NCBI RefSeq assembly: GCF_010669285.1
Contig: NZ_CP048711.1
Location: 1-64,000 of the forward strand
Reading direction: 5' to 3'
DNA: 64,000 nt
Origin: Kineobactrum salinum
GTDB taxonomy: Bacteria; Pseudomonadota; Gammaproteobacteria; Pseudomonadales; Halieaceae
The translations under genes were made by a program, and so were the position numbers. This document shows positions 52,930 through 62,094 of the stretch, one piece after another (position 1 is the first letter of the stretch; every line of letters starts with the position of its first letter). The notes below the pieces were generated by a model. That model was not told the origin of the DNA. It ran no database searches and saw only the letters and a program-made list of their open reading frames with translations.

Positions 52930-53712
52930 TCACTCCAGGATATCGAAGTCGTAGTGCATGATCTGGGGGGCATGGTCCGAAAAACGCTCCGCCGTATAGA
53001 TTTCCGCACACTTTACCGCGCTGGCGAGGCGTGGCGTGATCACCTGGTAGTCCAGCCGCCAGCCGACATTCTTGGCCCAGGCCTGGCCGCGGTTGGACCA
53101 CCAGGTGTACTGGTCCGGTTCCGGGTTGACCAGCCGGAACGAATCCCGGTAGCCCAGCTCGTCGTAGACCTGGTCCAGCCAGGCGCGCTCCTCGGGCAGG
53201 AAGCCGGAGTTTTTCTGATTGGCCTTCCAGTTCTTCAGGTCGATGGGACGGTGGCAGATGTTCCAGTCTGCGCAAATAATGTACTCGCGGCGCTTGCGCC
53301 GCAAATTGCGCAGGTGTTCGAAAAACCGGGCCAGGAAATCGAATTTCTTGGCCTGTGCCTGTTCACTGCTGGAACCGGATGGCATGTATAGGGAAATCAC
53401 GCTCAGCCCGCCGAAATCCGCCTGCAGATAGCGGCCCTCGGTATCCGCCGACTCCCAACCCAGGCGGGTGTTCACCGAGCGCGGCAGCACCCGGCTGTAC
53501 AGGGCAGTGCCGCTGTAGCCTGGGCGTACGGCATCGTTGTAATAGCAGTGATAGCCTGCGGGACAGAACTGTGGATCGGCGAGCTGGTGTTCCTGGGCCC
53601 TGGTCTCCTGGATGCAGACCACGTCGGCATTCTGCTGTTCCAGCCAGGCAAAAAAACCCTTGCGCGCCGCCGCCCGTATACCATTGGTATTGCAGGTAAT
53701 GATGGTTGCCAT
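52930..53712 (-). CDS. xthA: Exodeoxyribonuclease III (Crc-related, catalytic residues intact)
   Basis: The 260-residue member of the exonuclease III/AP-endonuclease family resembles Pseudomonas Crc in length and in segments such as LRRKRREYI and GFLPEERAWLDQVYDELGY. Unlike Crc it keeps the catalytic positions: N in CNTNGI, E in CIQETRA, D and N in CADWNICH, and D-H in SDHAPQI. It is thus probably an active 3'-5' exonuclease/AP endonuclease. Start MATIITCNTNG at 53712 begins the domain. Confidence 0.88.
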   Translation of the reverse strand: MATIITCNTNGIRAAARKGFFAWLEQQNADVVCIQETRAQEHQLADPQFCPAGYHCYYNDAVRPGYSGTALYSRVLPRSVNTRLGWESADTEGRYLQADFGGLSVISLYMPSGSSSEQAQAKKFDFLARFFEHLRNLRRKRREYIICADWNICHRPIDLKNWKANQKNSGFLPEERAWLDQVYDELGYRDSFRLVNPEPDQYTWWSNRGQAWAKNVGWRLDYQVITPRLASAVKCAEIYTAERFSDHAPQIMHYDFDILE

Positions 53713-53843
53713 GAGTGAGCCGATCCCCGAAAGCGGCGCAGTGTAACGGAATGCGGCGCGCCAGTTCAATTGGCCGGCCGCACTTCCTGCACGATCACCC
53801 GCGATCTCAGCCGCTTTTCTGTCGTCTTTCCAGACTCCCAGAA

Positions 53844-54518
53844 TCAGTCGTGGAACGTCACGAAATCCCTCACCGCTGCCCGTTCGGTACCGCAGCGATT
53901 GACCACGGCCCCGGGATCCGGATGGCCAAAAGAAATACCAAACAGCAGTTTGTGCTGAGCTGCCACGCCCAGCTCTGCCCGCAACAACTCGGCCTCGAAG
54001 CTGAGCGATGTCTGAGGGCAGCTGCCCAGGCCACGGGCAGTCATTGCCAGCATCAGGGTCTGCGCAAACATGCCGAGGTCCGCGGCTTCGCGCAGACCGA
54101 AGGGTTCGGGCAGGTACAGCAGCGCCACATGGGGGGCATCGAAGAAGCTGAAGTTGCGCAAGAACGCCTGCTGGCGCGCTGACTTGTCCTCCCGGGCAAT
54201 CCCCATCGTCTGATACAGCGCTTGCGCGGATGCATGCTGGCGCTGTTGGTAAATCCCCTCATACTTGCCGTCAAAGGGGAAATCCAGACTCGTCTCGCCG
54301 GCCGCAAACGCTGCAGGCAGACGCTGCCGCAATTGTTCGAGGCGGCGGCCCGATACCACGTGGACGATCCACGGCTGGGTATTGCAATTGCTGGGCGCTC
54401 GCGCCGCATCCTCAAAGATTGCGGTCAGGATCGCGGGATCCACAGGGGTCGGCAAAAAGGCACGCAGCGAGCGGCGCTGCCGCACGATCTGGCTGAAAGC
54501 CTGGGCATGATCAGTCAT
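53844..54518 (-). CDS. Nitroreductase-family flavoprotein
   Basis: A 224-residue FMN enzyme with VRQRRSLRAFLPTPVDPAIL, the FMN-phosphate contact region (EDAARAPSNCNTQPWIVHVV) and GLGSCPQTSLSFEAELLRAE. It reduces nitro or quinone compounds with NAD(P)H; the natural substrate is unknown. Monocistronic. Confidence 0.88.
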   Translation of the reverse strand: MTDHAQAFSQIVRQRRSLRAFLPTPVDPAILTAIFEDAARAPSNCNTQPWIVHVVSGRRLEQLRQRLPAAFAAGETSLDFPFDGKYEGIYQQRQHASAQALYQTMGIAREDKSARQQAFLRNFSFFDAPHVALLYLPEPFGLREAADLGMFAQTLMLAMTARGLGSCPQTSLSFEAELLRAELGVAAQHKLLFGISFGHPDPGAVVNRCGTERAAVRDFVTFHD

Positions 54519-54575
54519 TTAACAGTCTCATCTATCGGTAGTATCGCAAATGTCGAGTAGTTAATGTCGCGCTGT

Positions 54576-55325
54576 TCAGTCGGCTTCGACCTGCACCGGC
54601 ACCCAGCGATCGATGATGTAGCCCAGGGTGCCATTGCCCCGCATCTGGGCCAGGGCCCGGTTCAGTGCCAGCTCCAATGCGGTATTGTCGCGGTGCACCG
54701 CCCACGCCAGCGGCTCCTCGGTCAGCGGATGGTACTGGCTGATCAGGTCGGCATTGTCAGTGTCATTCGCCAGCCGCCAACTGGTGGCGGCTTCATGTAC
54801 AAAAAGGTCGATCTCATCTGCGCGCAGAGCCGCGAACGCGGCTTCCGGATCAGGATATAGGCTCACGCTTGCTTCGCCCAGTTCGCGGCGCGCAAAAGCC
54901 TCCCCGGGGGAGTCCGGTTCAACACCTATACGTACCCCGGGCTGGAAGATGGCCCATGGCTGGCCAAAACGGCCCGCCCTGTCCACCCGCATGATCGCCA
55001 TCTGCCCGGTCTGCAGGTAGGGCTCGGTAAAGCGCACCCGCGCGCTTCGCTCCGGGGAAATGCTGAGTCCCGACATGACCACATCGACGCGCTCCTGCTC
55101 CAGTGCCGGCAGCAGCTCGGCAGCACTCATCGCGACCAGCTCCACCCGGCGGCCAAGGATCTCTCCCACCGCGCGGGCGTTGTCCGGCTCGATGCCGACA
55201 ATGCGCCCCTCGTCACGGTACTGCAGTGGTGGCTGATCCGGCGCCAGCGCCACCCGCAGCACGTCCGCCAGCGGCGCGCTGGCAGCACTCCAGCACAGTA
55301 TGAGCACCAACAGGTGACGAAGCAT
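54576..55325 (-). CDS. Periplasmic solute-binding protein, family 3 (amino-acid type)
   Basis: The 249-residue protein has a signal peptide (MLRHLLVLILCWSAASA) and the family pattern LRVALAPDQPPLQYRDEG, VGIEPDNARAVGEILGR, VDVVMSGLSISPERSARVRF and FTEPYLQTGQMA. No ABC permease or ATPase genes adjoin, so it is an orphan binding protein that may sense or serve a distant transporter. Confidence 0.85.
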   Translation of the reverse strand: MLRHLLVLILCWSAASAPLADVLRVALAPDQPPLQYRDEGRIVGIEPDNARAVGEILGRRVELVAMSAAELLPALEQERVDVVMSGLSISPERSARVRFTEPYLQTGQMAIMRVDRAGRFGQPWAIFQPGVRIGVEPDSPGEAFARRELGEASVSLYPDPEAAFAALRADEIDLFVHEAATSWRLANDTDNADLISQYHPLTEEPLAWAVHRDNTALELALNRALAQMRGNGTLGYIIDRWVPVQVEAD

Positions 55326-55390
55326 CGGCAGATACCTTCAGTTTCAGCGGTGCCACAGCATAGCGCAATCGCGCCGACTGGTCCCGGGGG

Positions 55391-56245
55391 TCAGTCTTCT
55401 TCCATTTCCTGCAGCCGTTGCTGGCGCTCCTGCTCCTCCAGCAGGGCCGCACGAATCTCCAGCATCACCGCATCCACGTCGGGGGCGGCATCGTCCGGTT
55501 CGCAATGCCCTGTCAGCTCGTGCTCGGGATGCAGTTCACCGTCCTCGAACAGCGACCAGATTTCCTCCCCGTAGCGGGTGTCGAGCAACTCCCTGGCAAA
55601 CAAACTGTAGTAGGCGGTAATTTTCCGGACATCCCGCAGCAGCATTGCCTGGGCGTTGTTGTTGGCGGCAACCTCGACGGCCTGGGGCAGATCAATGATT
55701 ACCGGCCCCTCATCATCCACCAGCACGTTAAACTCGGACAGGTCCCCGTGAACCAGGCCAGCGCAGAGCATGCGCACCACGTAACGCATCATCAGGCCGT
55801 GGTCTTCCACCGCCTGGTCCGGAGTCATGGTCACATCTGCCAGGCGCGGCGCGACGTCGCCCTGGTCATCGACGATCAACTCCATAAGCAACACCCCGTC
55901 AAAACAGCCCAGTGGGTCCGGCACTCTGACATCGGCCCTGGCCAGACGGTAGAGCGCGTCCACTTCCGCGTTCTGCCAGACTTCCTCCTGCTGCTTGCGG
56001 CCGTAGCGGGATCCCTTCTCCATGGCCCGGGCGCGGCGGCTGTTGCGCACCTTGCGCCCTTCACTGTAGGTCGCGGCCTTCTTGAAGCTGCGCTTGTAGG
56101 CTTCCTTGTAAACCTTGGCGCAGCGGGTGCTGGTGCCGCAGCGGACCACGAATATATCAGCCTCCTTGCCGCTCATCAGCGGAAAGAGAACAGCGTCAAT
56201 CAGGCCGTCATCCACCAGGGGTTGCAGGCGAGACGGTACTTTCAT
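55391..56245 (-). CDS. RIO-family serine protein kinase
   Basis: The 284-residue atypical kinase has MSGKEADIFVVRCGTSTRCA at the nucleotide-binding region, KVYKEAYKRSFKKAATYSEG, the catalytic loop LVHGDLSEFNVLV and the metal-binding Asp in VIIDLPQAVEV. It matches bacterial RioA-type proteins known in Pseudomonas and related genera. Targets are unknown. The C-terminus is acidic and glutamine-rich (LLEEQERQQRLQEMEED). Confidence 0.9.
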   Translation of the reverse strand: MKVPSRLQPLVDDGLIDAVLFPLMSGKEADIFVVRCGTSTRCAKVYKEAYKRSFKKAATYSEGRKVRNSRRARAMEKGSRYGRKQQEEVWQNAEVDALYRLARADVRVPDPLGCFDGVLLMELIVDDQGDVAPRLADVTMTPDQAVEDHGLMMRYVVRMLCAGLVHGDLSEFNVLVDDEGPVIIDLPQAVEVAANNNAQAMLLRDVRKITAYYSLFARELLDTRYGEEIWSLFEDGELHPEHELTGHCEPDDAAPDVDAVMLEIRAALLEEQERQQRLQEMEED

Positions 56246-56410
56246 GAATATGGACCTCTAACTGGAAGCGAAGCGCCCATTCTAGCACGATTGCGCTCGT
56301 TGACTGTGCAATTGAGGGGCGCTAACGCGGCGTTATCGGACCGACACTGGTGGCATAGCGGCGGGCTGTTAAGGTATGATTCCCGGCTTTTCCGCTAGGA
56401 TCTTTGTTAC

Positions 56411-56890
56411 ATGCGCGCGTTGCGTCTCCTGTCTGCCGTGATCTTCCTGTTCCTGGTGTGGATGCTCTGGGGCGGCCTCTACAAGACACCTGTGCTGCAG
56501 CTGGGCATCGCCTCCTGCATACTGGTGGTATGGCTGACGCTGCGCATGAACACGGCAGGCGGCGAGCTTCCGCGCCTCGTCCTGCTCTGGCGCATGCCCC
56601 TGTACTGGGCCTGGCTGGCGGGCCAAATGGTCATTTCCAATATCCAGGTACTGCGTCTGGTGCTCGGACCGCGGGCAGCCCTGAGCCCGCGGCTGGTGGA
56701 GGTGCAGGCACAGGCAGCCAGCAAGTTTGCCCGCACCCTGCTGGGCAATTCCATTACCCTGACCCCGGGAACCCTGACAATCAATATCGATGGCAACACG
56801 ATTACCGCCCACTGCCTGACCGACGCCAGCGCCCGCGGTCTTGAGGGCGGAGCAATGGCGCGGCGCGTAGCCCGGGTAGACCCGGACTGA
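56411..56890 (+). CDS. mrpE: Mrp antiporter subunit MrpE
   Basis: A 159-residue membrane protein with two or three N-terminal segments (LLSAVIFLFLVWMLWGGL; YWAWLAGQMVISNIQVLRLV) and a cytoplasmic tail with GNSITLTPGTLTINID, the MrpE hallmark. It opens an operon of nine genes with overlapping ends (E-F-G-B-C-D-D-small-D) that encodes a multisubunit cation/proton antiporter. Confidence 0.92.
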   Translation: MRALRLLSAVIFLFLVWMLWGGLYKTPVLQLGIASCILVVWLTLRMNTAGGELPRLVLLWRMPLYWAWLAGQMVISNIQVLRLVLGPRAALSPRLVEVQAQAASKFARTLLGNSITLTPGTLTINIDGNTITAHCLTDASARGLEGGAMARRVARVDPD

Positions 56891-57204
56891 TGCTGTTGGT
56901 TGCCGCTGTTGCGATACTGGCGACCATGGCCCTCGCCCTGGCGCGCGCTGTGCTGGGTCCGAGTGTCTACGACCGGGTACTGGCCGTTAACATGTTCGGT
57001 ACCAAGACCGTATTGCTGATTGCGATAATGGCCTTCGCCATCGGCCGCACCGACTTCCTCGACCTCGCGCTGGCCTATGCCCTGATCAACTTTATCGGGG
57101 TTCTGGCGGTACTGTGGTTTGTTCAGGAAAACCACAAGCGCAGCCGGGCCGCGGCGGCTCCCGGGCAGCAGCGCGAGCCAGCGAAGGGAGCCGACAACGA
57201 ATGA
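56890..57204 (+). CDS. mrpF: Mrp antiporter subunit MrpF
   Basis: The 104-residue protein has three membrane segments. LARAVLGPSVYDRVLAVNMF (P-S-x-x-D-R motif of MrpF) and the acidic DFLDLALAYALINFIGVLAV are typical. It shares one base with mrpE and overlaps mrpG by ATGA. Confidence 0.92.
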   Translation: MLLVAAVAILATMALALARAVLGPSVYDRVLAVNMFGTKTVLLIAIMAFAIGRTDFLDLALAYALINFIGVLAVLWFVQENHKRSRAAAAPGQQREPAKGADNE

Positions 57205-57554
57205 ACGGTGTCGTGGAACTGCTCTCCGGCCTGCTGGTGATTTGCGGCTCGCTGTTTGTTCTGGCCGGCGGCATCGGGGCCCTGCGCATGCCGGATTTCT
57301 ATACCCGCATCCACGGTGCCAGTCTGACTGACTCACTGGGTCCGGTGCTGGTGCTGGGCGGCCTGATACTGCAGGCGGGACTGTCACTGGTCAGTGTCAA
57401 GCTGGCAGTAGTATTGCTGTTGCTGATGACCACCTCCCCCACTGCCAGCTATGCCCTGGCCAATGCCGCCCTGCTGGCCGGTCTGCGCCCCGCCGGAGAG
57501 GGTGACAAGGCGGCGCCCCCGGAGACTTCCCGCCACGAGGAGTCACAGCCATGA
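57201..57554 (+). CDS. mrpG: Mrp antiporter subunit MrpG
   Basis: The 117-residue protein has three membrane segments and the family motif GGIGALRMPDFYTRIHGASL with DSLGPVLVLGG following. The C-terminal tail (GEGDKAAPPETSRHEESQP) is hydrophilic. It overlaps its successor by ATGA. Confidence 0.92.
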   Translation: MNGVVELLSGLLVICGSLFVLAGGIGALRMPDFYTRIHGASLTDSLGPVLVLGGLILQAGLSLVSVKLAVVLLLLMTTSPTASYALANAALLAGLRPAGEGDKAAPPETSRHEESQP

Positions 57555-58527
57555 CCACCCTGCTGATCGGCGTGTTCCTGCTGTCATTGCTGGTAATCAC
57601 CGCCGTCGCCATCGTCCGCGCCAGCGACCTGTTTTCAGCAGTGATGCTAAGCGGTATTTTCAGCCTGCTGATGGCGCTCAATTTTTTTCTGCTCGACGCG
57701 GCGGATGTCGCGTTGACTGAAGCCGCGGTGGGCGCCGGTGTGGCGACGGTACTGCTGCTGGCCGCGCTCAGACTGACCCCCGCCAACGAGGCCTCCGCGC
57801 GCGGTGCCAGCATCCTTGCGGTGACGGTGGTCGTAGTGACTGCACTGCTGATGATCTATGCCTCCTTCGGCCAGCCCTCGCTGGGCGATCCACTGGCCCC
57901 TGCCCAGCAGCATGTGGCGCCCTGGTATATTGAGAAGACGCCCGAGTTGATTGATATTCCGAACATCGTCACCGCCGTACTGGCCAGCTACCGTGGTTTC
58001 GATACCCTGGGAGAGGTGTTTGTGGTGCTGACCGCCGGTGTCGGCGTCATGTTCCTGCTCGGCGGGGGTCGTGGCAAACCATTTTCCCACCTCGACAGTG
58101 ATGGTGAGCAGGGCCTCAGCGAACACTTGATCCCCAAGGTAGTCGCCAGGATTCTGGTGCCCTTCATCCTGTTGTTTGCGCTGTTCATCCAGTTTCACGG
58201 TGAATACAGTCCGGGCGGCGGCTTCCAGGCCGGCGCGCTGTTTGTTGCCGGCATGATCCTGTTTGCACTGGTACGTGGAGAGCGACTGGCGCTGGCGGTC
58301 ATTCCGCCCCAGGTGCTGCTGTGGATGAGTGCCGGCGGGGCCCTGCTTTACGGCGCAGTCGGTCTGGCAGGCATTGTGATGGGGGGCAGTTCCTGGATTA
58401 TTCCGTGCTCGCCGGCGATCCCGTTGCGGGGCAGCACCTGGGTATCATCCTGATTGAGTTCGGCGTCGGCGTCACGGTCACCGGCGTACTGCTTTCCATC
58501 TTCCACGCCTTTACCGCCAGAGACTAG
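57551..58527 (+). CDS. mrpB: Fused MbhD/DUF4040-MbhE-MrpB subunit (frame interrupted)
   Basis: 325 residues after repair. The N-terminal part (AIVRASDLFSAVMLSGIFSL, LTEAAVGAGVATVLLLAAL) is the DUF4040/MbhD module usually forming the end of MrpA. A middle MbhE-like segment has GFDTLGEVFVVLTAGVGVMF. The MrpB domain follows (VARILVPFILLFALFIQFHG, SPGGGFQAGAL). The G6 run at 58381-58386 needs one more base to continue into QFLDYSVLAGDPVAGQHLGI. The modules of a split MrpA tail are therefore fused to MrpB. Confidence 0.88.
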
Positions 58528-58533
58528 TTTTGC

Positions 58534-58893
58534 ATGGAACTATTAGGCCTTTTTAATTACTGGGTTTTCGCCGTATTGCTGATGACCGGCCTGTATGCAT
58601 TGATCGCCAAGCGGAACCTTGTCAAGAAAATCCTGGGGCTGGCAATCTTCCAGTCCGCCGTGTTCCTGTTCTTCATTACCATGAGCAAGATCGACGGAGG
58701 CACGGCGCCCATCATCCAGGCCGGCATCAGCGACCAGGTATTTTCCAACCCACTGCCCCAGGTTCTGATCCTGACGGCGATTGTCGTTGGCATCTCGACC
58801 ACCGCGCTGGGGCTGGCGATTGTAGTGCGGCTGTACGAAGAATACGGCTCCATAGAGGACGACGAGATTCTGGCGATGGACCGCAATACATGA
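58534..58893 (+). CDS. mrpC: Mrp antiporter subunit MrpC (NuoK-like)
   Basis: The 119-residue protein has three membrane segments and is related to NuoK of complex I: FAVLLMTGLYALIAKRNLVK, KILGLAIFQSAVFLFFI, and VLILTAIVVGISTTALGLAI. The conserved TAIVVGISTTA motif is clear. It overlaps mrpD by four bases. Confidence 0.92.
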   Translation: MELLGLFNYWVFAVLLMTGLYALIAKRNLVKKILGLAIFQSAVFLFFITMSKIDGGTAPIIQAGISDQVFSNPLPQVLILTAIVVGISTTALGLAIVVRLYEEYGSIEDDEILAMDRNT

Positions 58894-60384
58894 ATCTGGC
58901 CGAACATCTGCCCGCCCTGCAGGTCGCCCTGCCCCTGCTGACCGCGCCGCTGGTTATCCTGCTGCGCACCGGCTTTCTCGCCTGGTTGAGTGCGCTGCTG
59001 GCCAGCCTCTGTTCGCTGGGGCTGGCGGTCCTGCTCGTCGCTGCGGTGCTGGAAGGCGGCACTCAGCACTACGCGATAGGCGGCTGGGAGCCTCCCTTCG
59101 GCATCGCCCTGCGGGTCGACGGTCTCAGCGCGCTGGTGCTGCTGTTGATTACCGGTGCCTCCTCGCTGGCTCTGGCTGGAGGGCGCGGCTCTCTGCGGCT
59201 GGACATCGATAACCGGCGCGCGCCAATGTTCTACGGCGCGTGGCTGATCGCGATGGCGGGATTGTGCGGTATTGCGGTGACCGGCGACGCTTTCAACGTG
59301 TTCGTGTTCATGGAGATTTCGTCGCTCGCCACCTATATCCTGATCGCGGCCGGCAGAGACCGGCGGGCCCTGTCCGCAGTGTTCAAGTACCTGGTCATAG
59401 GCACTATCGGTGCCACCTTCTATTTGATCGGGGTCGGTTTTATCTACATGATGACCGGCACCCTGAACTTCGCCGACATGGCGCTGCGTCTTGAAGGTAC
59501 CATCGACACCCGTCCGATCGTGATTGCCGCCGGCTTTGTCACCATAGGCCTGGCGCTGAAGGCAGCAGTATTCCCGCTGCATATCTGGCTCCCCGGGCCT
59601 ATACCTACGCGCCCCACGCGGTCACGATATTCCTTGCCGCCTGTTCCACCAAGGTCGCCATCTATGTCTTGTTGCGCTTCAATTTCGCGGTATTTCACGG
59701 CAATCTATTGGGACATTCGGAGCTGTTCAGCGCCTTTGTCATTCCACTGGCCGTCACGGGCATTCTGCTGGCCTCGGCGATTGCCGTGTTCCAGACCAAC
59801 CTGAAAAAGCTGCTGGCATTTTCCTCAGTGGCCCAGATCGGCTACATCGCCCTGGCCGCGGGGCTGACCTCTGCTCCCGGCCTGATGGCGGCACTGCTGC
59901 ACATGTTCAACCATGCGCTGGCCAAGGGCACTTTGTTTCTGTGTGTGATGGCTTTTGCGCTGACTTCCGGCAGCGCCACACTCGCCAGCTTGCAGGGTAT
60001 AGGCCGCCGCATGCCCTGGACCATGGCCGCGTTCGTCCTCGCCGGCCTCAGCCTGATCGGCGTGCCGGGAACCGCCGGCTTCATCAGTAAATGGTACCTG
60101 ATCGTCGCGGTAATGGACTGGCACGGTAGCGGCTGGGGCATTGCCCTGGTCGCGGCCATTGTGATCAGCTCGCTGTTGGCGGTGATATACCTGTGGAAAT
60201 TTGTCGAGGCGGCCTGGTTCTCCGAGCCACCCGATGGCGATGTGTCACGGCTGGAGGTGAGCCTGCCATTGCGCAGCCTGATCTGGCTGGCGGCACTGTC
60301 CAATGTCTATTTTGGCCTGTTTCCCCGCCTGCCTCTCGCCCTGGCCCGTAGCGGCACCGACACCCTGCTCGGGGCCTGTACTGA
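58890..60384 (+). CDS. mrpD: MrpD-type antiporter subunit 1 (frame interrupted, probably twice)
   Basis: NuoL/M/N-like proton-pumping subunit. The first frame reads FNVFVFMEISSLATYILIAAG (the conserved Glu in VFMEIS) and LALKAAVFPLHIWLPG. After the G3 run at 59595-59597 the second frame continues TNLKKLLAFSSVAQIGYIAL and GRRMPWTMAAFVLAGLSLIG. One base there, and one in the G4 run at 60371-60374, would give 498 residues ending at a TGA that overlaps the next ATG (TGATG). Without the second repair the frame runs on to 60475. Lysine of the pump path: LALKAAVFPL. Confidence 0.9.
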
Positions 60385-61850
60385 TGTCCGCGACCACACT
60401 GCCGTTAATGTTGCTGCTGCCCCTGCTGGGCGCTATCGGTATCGCAGCTACAGGGCGTTGGCCCAACCTCCGTGAGACGGTGAGTCTGGTGACTGCGGTA
60501 GCACTGGCGATCACTGTATTTTCCTGGTTTCCGGAAGTGGCCGACGGTGCCCGACCGCGGCTGGTGCTGGCGGAGCCGCTGCCCGGCCTGCCCTTTGCGC
60601 TGTCCCTGGAGCCTCTGGGGATGATGTTTGCCTGCATCGCCTCCTTCCTGTGGATCATCAATACCATCTACTCGATCGGTTACATGCGCAGCAACAGGGA
60701 AAAGCACCAGACCCGCTTTTATATCTGCTTTGCGCTGGCCATCGCTGCGGCCATGGGCATCGCGCTCGCAGACAATCTGTTCACGCTGTTCCTGTTCTAC
60801 GAAATACTGACCCTCTCTACCTATCCTCTGGTTGCGCACAAAGGGGACCCCGCCACCGTCAGATCAGCGCGGGTCTATCTCGGCGTCCTGCTGGGTACGT
60901 CCATCGCCCTGTTTCTGCCGGCAATCATCTGGACCTACGTCATTGCCGGCACCACCCGCTTCACCCTCGGCGGCATTATCGACGGCAAACTGGAGGGGGC
61001 AGCCATCGGGCTGCTGCTGGGCCTGTTCGTGTTCGGTATCGGCAAGGCTGCGGTGATGCCGGTTCACCGCTGGCTGCCCGCCGCGATGGTTGCCCCTACG
61101 CCAGTCAGTGCACTGTTGCATGCGGTAGCAGTAGTCAAGGCGGGCGTATTCAGCGTCACCAAGATCATCATCTACATCTTCGGCGTCGACTTCCTGTTCA
61201 GTCAGCCGAGTGCCGATTGGCTGCAGTTTGCGGCTGCGTTTACCATCATCGCCGCCAGTGTGGTTGCCCTGTACCAGACCAACCTCAAGCGCATGCTGGC
61301 CTATTCAACGATTGCGCAATTGTCCTACGTCATCCTCGCGACCGTGATTCTCAAGCCGCTGGCGGAAATTGGTGCCGCGGTGCATATCGCTGCACACGCG
61401 TTCGGCAAAATCACACTGTTTTTTGCCGCCGGGGCGATTTATACCGCCTCCCACAAGACTGAACTGTGGCAGCTGGCCGGCATCGGCAGGCGCATGCCCT
61501 GGACCATGGCCGCCTTTACCATCGGCGCACTGAGCATGATCGGCGTACCGCCCACGGCGGGCTTTGTTTCCAAGTGGTTCATCCTTGCCGGCGCCTTCCA
61601 GGCCGAGAGCTACCTGGCGATTTTTACCATTATTGCCAGTACCGCGCTGAATGCGATGTACTTCCTGCCCATTGTCTATTTTGCCTGGTTGAGCCCGCCC
61701 GCAACCGGCGTGGATATGGAGCATGGTGAAGCGCCGGCGGCCATCTTGCTGGCCATGCTGGTGACCGCCACATTGACCATCGTATTCTTCTTTTTCAATC
61801 AACCATTGCTGGACCTTGAAGGCCAGCTGGTGCGGAGCCTGCCGCTATGA
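60384..61850 (+). CDS. MrpD/NuoL-type antiporter subunit 2
   Basis: An intact 488-residue paralogue of the preceding subunit with about 13 membrane segments. Conserved features: LFTLFLFYEILTLSTYPLVA (pump-path Glu), FVFGIGKAAVMPVHRWLPAA, TNLKRMLAYSTIAQLSYVIL and MIGVPPTAGFVSKWFILAG. The start at 60384 is the ATG overlapping the upstream stop; the frame is open to 60303. An oligomer with several such subunits would offer more than one ion path. Confidence 0.9.
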   Translation: MSATTLPLMLLLPLLGAIGIAATGRWPNLRETVSLVTAVALAITVFSWFPEVADGARPRLVLAEPLPGLPFALSLEPLGMMFACIASFLWIINTIYSIGYMRSNREKHQTRFYICFALAIAAAMGIALADNLFTLFLFYEILTLSTYPLVAHKGDPATVRSARVYLGVLLGTSIALFLPAIIWTYVIAGTTRFTLGGIIDGKLEGAAIGLLLGLFVFGIGKAAVMPVHRWLPAAMVAPTPVSALLHAVAVVKAGVFSVTKIIIYIFGVDFLFSQPSADWLQFAAAFTIIAASVVALYQTNLKRMLAYSTIAQLSYVILATVILKPLAEIGAAVHIAAHAFGKITLFFAAGAIYTASHKTELWQLAGIGRRMPWTMAAFTIGALSMIGVPPTAGFVSKWFILAGAFQAESYLAIFTIIASTALNAMYFLPIVYFAWLSPPATGVDMEHGEAPAAILLAMLVTATLTIVFFFFNQPLLDLEGQLVRSLPL

Positions 61851-62094
61851 CCAAACCCGATGACCACTGGCTGACCCGCCCCGCGACCCTGCGCAAGTTG
61901 TGGATCGGGGCAGCATCGTGCTGCTGCTCATTGTCTTGTTGCAGTTGCTGATTCCGGTCAAGGGTTATTTTGGCATCGACAGCTGGTTCGGCTTTGGCGC
62001 GCTGTTTGGCTTTCTCAGTTGCGTGCTCATGGTCATTGTTGCCAAGCTGCTCGGCGCAATCCTGAAGCGGCCGGATGACTATTACGATGTTTGA
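61847..62094 (+). CDS. Small two-span membrane protein within the Mrp operon (frame interrupted)
   Basis: Starts with MTKPDDHWLTRPATLRKLWI at the ATGA overlap, then loses frame at the G4 run 61907-61910. One more base gives WIGGSIVLLLIVLLQLLIPV and a second span (FGALFGFLSCVLMVIVAKLL), ending RPDDYYDV; 82 residues. It has two membrane helices. No family assigned. Its overlaps on both sides suggest a subunit or assembly factor of the antiporter. Confidence 0.75.
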
